From: Piezodorus guildinii
Taxonomy: Eukaryota; Arthropoda; Insecta; Hemiptera; Pentatomidae
Length of the DNA stretch: 64,000 nucleotides
Reading direction: 5' to 3'
Assembly (NCBI GenBank): GCA_023052935.1
Contig: CM041293.1
Coordinates: forward strand, 178,546,789-178,610,788
Positions 57,105 to 64,000 of the stretch are shown in pieces (positions within the stretch are counted from its first letter, which is position 1; every line of letters begins with the position of its first letter). Both the position numbers and the translations under genes were made by a program. The notes under the pieces are model-generated. The model had not been told where the DNA came from. It saw only the letters and a list, made by a program, of their open reading frames with translations, and made no database searches.

Positions 57105-57362
57105 TATGACTGGCACCGGTTACTGTTAAACACGTTTTGACAGAGTGTAGGGCTGATTATACTCAAAGAGCTGATTTTGCAATGGACACTGACTTATTAA
57201 CCGCTTTACTAGACAACATACAGACAACTGCAAAACTTTTTGACTTCCTACGACAGACAGACTTATACAATAAATTATAGTATTTAATCCGTGATTTAAG
57301 GCGAAAATGACCCAAGTAGTTTAGGCCTTCGGAAAAAAAAAAAAAAAAAAAAAAAAAAAATG
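57105..57362 (+). pseudogene. I-type 3' terminal fragment
   Basis: Reads APVTVKHVLTECRADYTQ (the second half of the CCHC-like tail), ALLDNIQTTAKLFDFLR, and ends QTDLYNKL with a stop at about 57280. A short 3' untranslated region and an A-run of about 30 bases (57332-57360) follow. It closely parallels the tails of the elements at 35.2 and 47.6 kb. Confidence 0.8.
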
Positions 57363-57439
57363 ATTTTGTTTTGGATTATGTAAGAAATTGTATTCTCTAG
57401 GAAACAGCACAAAAAGCAAATTTTTAGAATTTATTTATT

Positions 57440-57838
57440 TAATTATTGGGAGAAATGAACTTTTTTTTATTTGTTATTCGGTTTCTACGCATCTTGAAAC
57501 GTAAGCCCTCAAATTTTAAGGGAGGAATGATACATTTTTTTTTTTTTTATCGATTACAAAGGTTTATTATTGAAAAACATAAACCAAAAGCATTTATACT
57601 AGACTGCGTTACTAAACCTTTTTTTTTTATTTATTAGAAGAAACACATTTTCTGTGAGGTTGAAAATATCTCAGTTATTAAATTAAAACACTTTTAATCG
57701 GCCCTCTTTTCAAAAATTACTAGCTGATATAAACGTTTATGGACCGTTGTCCCAAGTATATTTGTATCGAATTTCAGAAAATTGGTCCAGTAGTTATGCC
57801 GCGGACGGCGGAAAAACGATTGATTTTACTTTCAGTTA
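57440..57838. repeat. DR2 copy
   Basis: CATCTTGAAACGTAAGCC, ACAAAGGTTTATTATTGAAA, CTAGCTGATATAAACG and TTGGTCCAGTAGTTATGCC: the units of the 42-kb region in swapped order. Confidence 0.6.
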
Positions 57839-59965
57839 CTGATATTATAATCTATCAAAACCGCTCCAACGCCTTGTTCAAAACCAGCTATCAAATTTCG
57901 TAGAAGAAAACTCTTTCCTTAGTCCTCTCCAATCCGGTTTTCGACCCGGTTATTCTACCCAATCCGCTCTCCTTAAAATAACACAAGACCTACAAAATGC
58001 CATTGATCACCAAAAATTAACTATACTTATCCTCCTAGATTTCTCAAAGTCGTTTGACACGGTTGACCATAGTATCCTTCTTACCTAACTCTAAAACCTT
58101 CCAGTATCCAACAGGGCTTTGCGCTGGTTTCAATCCTTCCTCTCCGATCGTTCTCAGTATGTAGTAGTGGCAGATCAACCTCCTTCCAGTACTCTGGCTC
58201 TATCTTGTGGTGTCCCTCAGGGATCGTCTCTATCTTCCACCTTATTCGCTATCTACATTAATGACCTCTCTCTCCTTATCCACCACTCTAAATACCACCT
58301 CTATGCTGACGATTTCCAAATTTACCTTTCCTTTCCACCTCCGACCTATTATCAGCAACAAAAAGACTACAAGAGGAATTAGATCGAATAAGTCACTGGG
58401 CTGTATTTATTTATTTAGATCTCCCTGCCTTGCCATGTGGCAATACGGGCGTCGGTAGCCATGAATGAGATGCTACCAGTAGTAATCTTGAGTTTCTGTT
58501 TTTCTTCTCTTCCCAGCTTTTTAATCTGGTCTCTTCTCGATGACTATCCCTTCAGCTCCTGCTTCTTCTCTCGGAGGTGGTCTTCCTCGATCTCGTCCAG
58601 TTCCACCTACGTTAAAAGCTGCCGGGCCTACTAATGTTTTCCACCCGTGAATAAATGATATAAATTGTTTATAATTTTGTTCGGACACCAGCTGAGGGAA
58701 ATCGCTTACCGAATGGACCCAGAGGCCACATTCCCTCAATAGTTTGGCCCTTAGTGCCTCAAACGCGGAACATTCCACAATGATGTGCTCAGCAGTCTCC
58801 GGGACTCCACAACGGGGGCACAGGGGATCTACGTCTTTTCCGAAACTGTGCAGCTTACTTCGGAAAGCCCCGTGCCCAGTGAGGAATTGCGAGACCCAGT
58901 AATCCGGAACAATCCATTTGGCTTTCAATCGTGACTGGACCGTGGGGAAGAATTTCTTCAAGGTAGCACCTTTTGAGGTTGTCACCCACCGCTGGTCCCA
59001 CTGTCAAGTCACTGGGCTGTAGTCAATAAACTGATACTAAATGTCAACAAAACAAAAGCCATTGTAATAGGATCCCATCAGCTCTTGAAAACTGTTCCAT
59101 ATATCCCAACCCTCTTCCTAAATGATAACTCTATAAAGTTTTACAGGACCGTCAGGAATCTGGGAGTAACCTTTGATCAAACCCACTCTTTCAAGAACCA
59201 TATTTCCGAAATTTCCCGCCGCACTTTTTGACCTTAAAGCGACTGAATTCCCTTCGTCACCTATTCCCGTATGAAACTCGGAAGCTCCTCGTAACATCGC
59301 TAATATTCCCCCACTTCAACTATTGCTGTACGGTATACGATGGTGTTTCTGGGGATCTCGAGGTAAAAATTAAACGCTTAATCGATTGCTTTGTCCGATT
59401 CATCTTCGGGGTCCCTATGTACACCTCCGTGTCCCAATTTTATGGCGAGTTGAAGTGGCTTTACCCTTCCAATCGTCGCAAGTATTTCCTTGCGTCATTC
59501 CTTTACCAGGTTATCCAATCCCGCCGCCCATCATACATTTTTGACCTCCTACAATTCAAATCCTCTATCCATCCTCGTTGTACACGCTGCAGGCCTTCAG
59601 ATTTATACAGTGCGGCTCACCGAACTGCGCATTTCGACTGATCCTTTCTCATTCGATCCACAATCCTATGGAATTCCATTCCTCCTTCCATCCGTCACTC
59701 CAATTCTCTTTATACCTCCAAATCCCGCATATTTAATCACTTAACAAAGGCACAATAAAATTGTAAATAAGCTTTTTTATTTATTTTATTTTTTTATAAT
59801 TTTTTGTTGTTGTTTTCTTCTCATTTAAATTTGCTGTTATATATAAGTAATTATTAACTTGTTTATATGTATTTAATATCTTCTAGTACTCCAAAACACG
59901 TTTTGTATATTCTGTATACTTTATTCTAAAGGGACATGTCCCAGAATAATAAAGAATTTATTTAT
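57839..59965 (+). mobile_element. CR1/Daphne-like non-LTR element, split by an R1/LOA insertion
   Basis: RT from GFRPGYSTQSALLKI, LLDFSKSFDTVDHSILL (A), CGVPQGSSLSSTLFAIYIND (B) and YADDFQIY (C), interrupted at 58405. It resumes at 59022 with the thumb (RNLGVTFDQTHSFKNH) and C-terminus (59228-59641: LKRLNSLRHLFPYE, SLIFPHFNYCCTVYD). The 3' untranslated region ends near AATAATAAAGAATTTATTTA. Stops at about 58086 and elsewhere; 5' truncated. Confidence 0.82.
58406..59005 (-). mobile_element. R1/LOA-type insertion with 16-bp target duplication
   Basis: Flanked by AAGTCACTGGGCTGTA (58390-58405 and 59006-59021). 600 bp, 5' truncated. Minus-strand ORF 58985-58521 (154 codons): WVSQFLTGHGAFRSKLHSF, DPLCPRCGVPETAEHIIVEC and GRDRGRPPPREEAG. 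An AAATAAATAAA-type tail sits at the left. The C-terminal finger and FLTGHG motif are typical of R1 and LOA elements. Confidence 0.92.
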
Positions 59966-59974
59966 TTATATATC

Positions 59975-60204
59975 AAATATATAGTAAGGTGAAGTATTGC
60001 GATCGTGAAAATTTTCGAATTCCAGTTTTCAATGGAAATACACGTTTCAGGGTCTACTGAGTCCAAATGACCAAGTCCCGCATAATGTTTTGTCTATGTG
60101 TATGTTTTTGTCTGTGTGTGTGTACTCCCGCGCGTAAACGATAAGTCTTATGAATATGAAATTTTATTCTATATATAGCAACATGTACGCTCAATTAAAT
60201 CAAT
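59975..60204 (+). repeat. DR1 fragment (plus), head-to-head with the next
   Basis: AAGTATTGCGATCGTGAAAA through the GT tract (60105-60121) to about 60200, where sequence flips to the minus orientation of DR1. Confidence 0.75.
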
Positions 60205-60404
60205 GAGCCGTTTTTGAGAAAATCTTAAAAAGGTGCTAAATGCCTGGCATAAAGAGGCTCTTTAGGTTAGCCGATGTTGATGAAAATGTTGCTGTAACAT
60301 CTCAGGCATATAATGGTCTTAAATATGAAATTTCAGTTCATTACGACTTTTTGTTTTTTCGCTATACTTACCACACACGGACATACACACATGCAGACAG
60401 GTAC
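60205..60404 (-). repeat. DR1 (minus), interrupted in its CA tract
   Basis: TTTTTGAGAAAATCTTAAAA through AAATATGAAATTTCAGTTC to the CA-rich CACACACGGACATACACACA, where an R1-clade element is inserted. It resumes at 61796. Confidence 0.75.
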
Positions 60405-61592
60405 CTCAGGAGCATTATCAGAAATTATTTTGCAGACAGGATCCTGATATGTTCAACAGAGGACGGCCCAAAGACGTTCAAGGTAAATGGCGGAGTACCC
60501 CAGGGATCAGTACTGGGACCTCTATTGTGGAATATCCTGTATGATGGAGTTCTTCAGCTTAACTTGTCAGAAGGTGCCACGATCTTAGGTTTTGCTGAAG
60601 ATGTCGCAGTCGTAATTGAGGCTAAATATAAAGAAGAAGTAGCCTTGAAGGCAAACCAGAGTATCTCTCTGATCCGTGATTGGCTGACATCGGTGGGGCT
60701 CCTGCTGGCAGAAAGGAAAACAGAGGCGATCCTTATAAGTAGCCGCAAAAGGAGAGAAGAAATAATCCTGAAAGGTGGCAGGCAAGAGATACGGTTCCAG
60801 CCCTCACTAAGATATCTTGGGATTATAATTGATGAAATGCTTAAATTCAAGGAGCATATTCAGAAATTTGGCATCAAAACAGCAGGAGTGACCACAGCTC
60901 TAGCCCGATTGATGCTCAACGTGGACGGACCCAGAAGTAGTCAGAGACTAATAATGGCGAGTGTCGTCTCATCCACTCTTTTATACGCAGCCCCGATATG
61001 GAATAATGCCCTTGACACACTGACTTACAGGAGACCCATGGTGTCCGTTTATTGCCGAAGCGCCCTGAGAGTGATAAGTGCGTTTCGCACACGAAGCTGC
61101 ATGTGTAGTGGCCAGGATGCCACCCATTGAACTGTTGTCGGAGGAAAGGCAACTTACATATAAAAGGGCTGCCCATATTCCTAGGGCCGAAGAGAGGAAG
61201 TAGACAGACCACAAGTGGCAGCGACGGTGGGATTTGGCACCTTGCATCCAACCCTGGAAGGATAGAAGCCACGGGAAAGTGGACTACTACCTGACCCAAA
61301 TGCTCACTGGACCCGGATGCTTCAGTCCTACCAATTAAGGTTTAAGTTGGACAATACAGCAGAATGTCCAAGATGCCCAACAACAGATGAGACAGTGGAA
61401 CACGTATTCTTCTGCTGTCCCCGCTTTCAAGTAGAGAGGGAAGAATTTCAAGAAATATGCAAATCAGAAGCTACACCTGACAACATCGTCAACCTCTATC
61501 TACTTTCTCAGGAGAACTGGATGGCGGGCCAACGTCTAGCTGCGGACGTCATCAAGAAATCGAGAATGGAAGAGAAGGAGAGGCGTACCTAG
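60405..61592 (+). pseudogene. R1-clade ORF2 RT and C-terminus
   Basis: 60405-61130: YLRSIIRNYFADRIL, NGGVPQGSVLGPLLWNILYD (B), ILGFAEDVAVVIEAKY (C: the usual ADD is AED, so the first active-site Asp is Glu), LRYLGIIIDEMLKFKEHI. Frame is lost near 61120. 61317-61592 restores it: LDNTAECPRCPTTDETVEHV, FFCCPRFQVEREEF, then a stop. Inactive because of truncation, active-site change and frameshift. Confidence 0.88.
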
Positions 61593-61795
61593 AAAAATAG
61601 GGTAAGGCGCCGAACAATGGGGCGGCACACAGCCACTCCCCTTCACGAAGTAATGCCTAAAGTTGGTCCCGTGGAGGGTGAGAAACAGGTGTAGGGAGGT
61701 TGGTTTTAGTGGGTAGAAATCCCACACACGGATAGGTACGGGCCTATCCGAGTCTTTTGAAGATTTCCACCTACCCTCGTAAAAAACAACAAAAA
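60405..61795 (+). mobile_element. R1-clade (Waldo-like) element in a CA-rich microsatellite
   Basis: 1.39 kb, 5' truncated. Left junction ACACACATGCAGACAG, right junction an A-run then ACATACAGACAGACAA. CAGACAG on both sides is a likely duplication. It has RT, a C-terminal zinc finger and an R1-type 3' untranslated region (GGTGTAGGGAGGTTGG ... AAGATTTCCACCTACCCTCG). Waldo elements are known to use ACAY repeats, which this target resembles. Confidence 0.8.
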
Positions 61796-61890
61796 AAAAA
61801 CATACAGACAGACAATTTTTCATGACTTGGTTCTTTGGACTCAGGGGACCCTAAAACGTGTATTTCCGTTAAAAACGTATGAGAATATAA
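61796..61890 (-). repeat. DR1 (minus), right part of the split copy
   Basis: ATTTTTCATGACTTGGTTC, TTTGGACTCAGGGGACCC and AAAACGTGTATTTCCG continue the copy broken at 60404. Confidence 0.75.
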
Positions 61891-61896
61891 AATATT

Positions 61897-62215
61897 TAAT
61901 GGAAGCAATAAGTTCGGGTGGCGGTCAGTAAATGAAACAACTAAATAATTTCAACTATTTATTGCTTGCCAACGTTTCGGCCCGTATTGTGGGTCATCAG
62001 GGCGTTTGGTGAGCGAAAGAAAATCACACACACATCCAGTCAGTTTATTTTCACCCAAGATACGTCCTGACGATGACCCACAAGGGAGGGGGGGGTCGAA
62101 ACGTTGGCAAGCAATAAATAGTTGAAACTATCTAGTTGTTTCATTTACTGACTGCCACCCGGACTAATTCCTTCCAGTAACTCTCAACGGTCAACTAATT
62201 ATATCCACCATGATA
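61897..62215. repeat. Palindromic repeat P1 with two hammerhead-like cores, copy 2
   Basis: Left arm GGGTGGCGGTCAGTAAATGA and right arm TTCATTTACTGACTGCCACC are inverted copies about 90 bases long. The plus strand (about 62066-62105) carries CTGACGA, a GACCC/GGGTC stem and GAAAC. The inverted left arm (about 61974-62007) carries CTGATGA and GAAAC on the minus strand. A CA tract (62025-62035) lies between them. Confidence 0.65.
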
Positions 62216-63182
62216 AAATTTTGACGAAATGCAAATATGGAATAATAAGAAATCTCTCTAGCCTCAAAAATGAATCAACCCTTAATGCTTGCAAATTTCT
62301 TTTAGTTTCAGTAATTTTTTTCCTCTAAATGAATAAATTCTTCTATTTACACAATATCTAATAATAACGATAATAGATTTCCTGTAAAATTAAAGCTTTA
62401 CAGTTTTTTTTTTCATCTCTTAAACCAGACGATATGATAGCTTCTTCAGCAGCCAATAAATATGATATATCGATAGTGGGCTATTGAATAGAGTTTCAAG
62501 GAGGTATTCATGTTATTACAAAGACTTTGATTTAATTCATTGGAAATTGTCTAGGAGGCGCCCCACAATAAATTAGAAAAGACGGCCCCTAAGGGTTATG
62601 AAAACGCCAACAAATTAGTCACATTAATCTCGGCTCTTCTCAAAAAGCTGAGTTATTATCGAAAAACAGGAGTCCATTATAACGGATTACCGTAACCTGA
62701 GCCACCTTTCTCACCATCCAATAATTACGTTTTATAAAAAATGATTTAGCCATGTTTCACCATCGCAACATTTTTTTTTTTTTCTACCTTAAAAGAATAT
62801 TTATTAAAGAAGAAGAAAAAAGAAAGAAAAATGATTAAAAAAATTATAGAAGAAAACCTGTTAATTAATAATTCTACCCTTTCCTCGAGTTTAACCGCCT
62901 GGGTATTTATAAAAAATACAAAATAAAATAAAAACATCGAAGTAAATCATCTATTCTAGTAAAATATAATAAGACAACGAAGGGTCAAAAGTTCATCAAA
63001 TACTAATGTTCTTAATTGTTCATATACTAACATCTGACCAGGTGGTAGTTATTTTTATGGTTACCCACTTTATAGGTGAACTCCATGAGGTATCTGCTTA
63101 GGGTCGATAACTTCCCATAAATTCTAGATTAGAACCATTTAATCAGTACTTAGAATTTATAATTGAAATATTTCAAGTTAAT
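62216..63182. other. Spacer, nothing recognised
   Basis: No gene or repeat seen. 62545-62720 is a little less AT-rich and unidentified. Confidence 0.45.
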
Positions 63183-63405
63183 ACTTTTTTTAAATATTTA
63201 TTTATTGAGATTGATTACAGTTTGTTTAATAATGAACAGTAGTAATAGTGGTGTGATACACATTCATATAAAATATACAGAAAATAATGATAAAGTCAAA
63301 TATTATAAAATTGGAAATAAATAAATTCTAGTACATACAAAAAAATAACAATTAATATAAACAAAAAAAAAACAACAACAAACGAATTAAAACAACAACC
63401 TGCTT
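63183..63405 (-). mobile_element. Jk1 3' untranslated fragment
   Basis: The minus strand matches the Jk1 3' untranslated end (TATATTTTATATGAATGTG, TTCATTATTAAACAAAC, ATCTCAATAAATAAATATTT). No coding part. Confidence 0.75.
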
Positions 63406-63597
63406 AAGTTAATACTAATACATTTCATTTGAGTTTTACTATCAAACTAATTTATCAATATATAACGAAACGAACGGTACAGAGTTATGTTTTGAATAAG
63501 TGTGTTTGGAAGCACTGGACGTCACCATGACACCTTTATTTCTTCGAACGAGTATAAGTTCCACAATTATGCGTTATGTAACCGTATGTATTACCTA

Positions 63598-64000
63598 TTG
63601 GGTTGTGTCACATGAAATGTCCGTTTTCTAGGTAGAGGAGTTTTATTAAAAATACAAAATGAAAACAAGATAATTTTATTCGAAGAATTTACCTCCTTTT
63701 TCTACACATTCTTCCCAACGTGATACCAACTTTTTTATCCCCGAACTGAAAAACTCTGAGCTTAGAAGTGAAACAAATTCTGAAAACGCACTTTTCACTT
63801 GATCATCATTTTCAAAAACTTTTTCTTTGGCGAAGTTGTCTAAATTCCTGGACAGGTGGTAATCTTTCGGGAGAAAATGGTGGGTGCTGAAGAACTTCGT
63901 AGCCCAGTTCTTTCAATTTTTGCACGGTATGTTTTGAAACATGGGGTCTTGCTGCCGCTCAGTGAGATCACGAGGTACCCATGTATCGAGCTTCTTTACT
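63598..64000 (-). mobile_element. Mar1 copy E, runs off the window
   Basis: TA (63596-63597) then TTGGGTTGTGTCACATGAAA. The minus-strand C-terminal part and the same deletion junction as copy C (GGGGTCTTGCTGCCGCTCAG on the plus strand, about 63941) are present. The N-terminal end lies beyond 64000. Confidence 0.88.

Overview
The window looks like a gene-poor, AT-rich stretch of an arthropod genome, most likely an insect. Evidence is the mix of Jockey-, I-, R1-, R4-, RTE- and CR1-type non-LTR retrotransposons, mariner (DD34D) transposons, hAT-type MITEs, tRNA-derived SINEs and a Gypsy LTR element primed by tRNA-Phe. The species cannot be named from this. I recognise no complete host gene. The only host-like trace is a short GC-rich possible exon at 54-113.

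Layout. 0-4 kb: an unclassified dispersed repeat (called DR1 here), then an internally deleted mariner (Mar1). 4.1-8.3 kb: a GC-rich Gypsy element with intact gag and pol open as far as the integrase core, cut off there and followed by Jockey debris. 9.4-10.3 kb: a second deleted mariner (Mar2). 11.7-17 kb: an RNase H remnant, DR1 copies, SINEs and a hAT MITE. 17.3-33 kb: DR1 copies interleaved with two RTE-type insertions, an R4/Dong-like piece, Jockey pieces and three Mar1 copies. 33-45.5 kb: stacked nested insertions (Jockey with a hAT MITE and a SINE, and an I element inside that SINE), RTE-like and I-like 3' ends, a palindromic repeat with a hammerhead-like core, and a second repeat family (DR2). 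45.5-54 kb: the centrepiece, a DR1 copy split by a TIR element that itself carries a young Jockey insertion (1.75 kb, 12-bp TSD) and a nearly full-length I-type element (5.67 kb, 15-bp TSD). 54.5-64 kb: a 31-bp minisatellite split by a Jockey copy, a CR1-like element split by an R1/LOA-type copy, an R1-clade element inside a CA-rich tract of DR1, a second palindromic repeat and a fifth Mar1 copy running off the end.

How the parts relate. Nothing here forms a pathway. The structure is a record of transposition. Target-site duplications fix the boundaries of at least twelve insertions, and nesting gives relative ages. DR1 is the commonest component (about 14 copies or fragments) and the usual landing site. 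Its central GT/CA tract hosts R1-clade (Waldo-like) 3' ends at two loci, and the ATT tail of an RTE copy hosts the Dong-like piece, so two microsatellite-seeking retrotransposon lineages appear to be represented.
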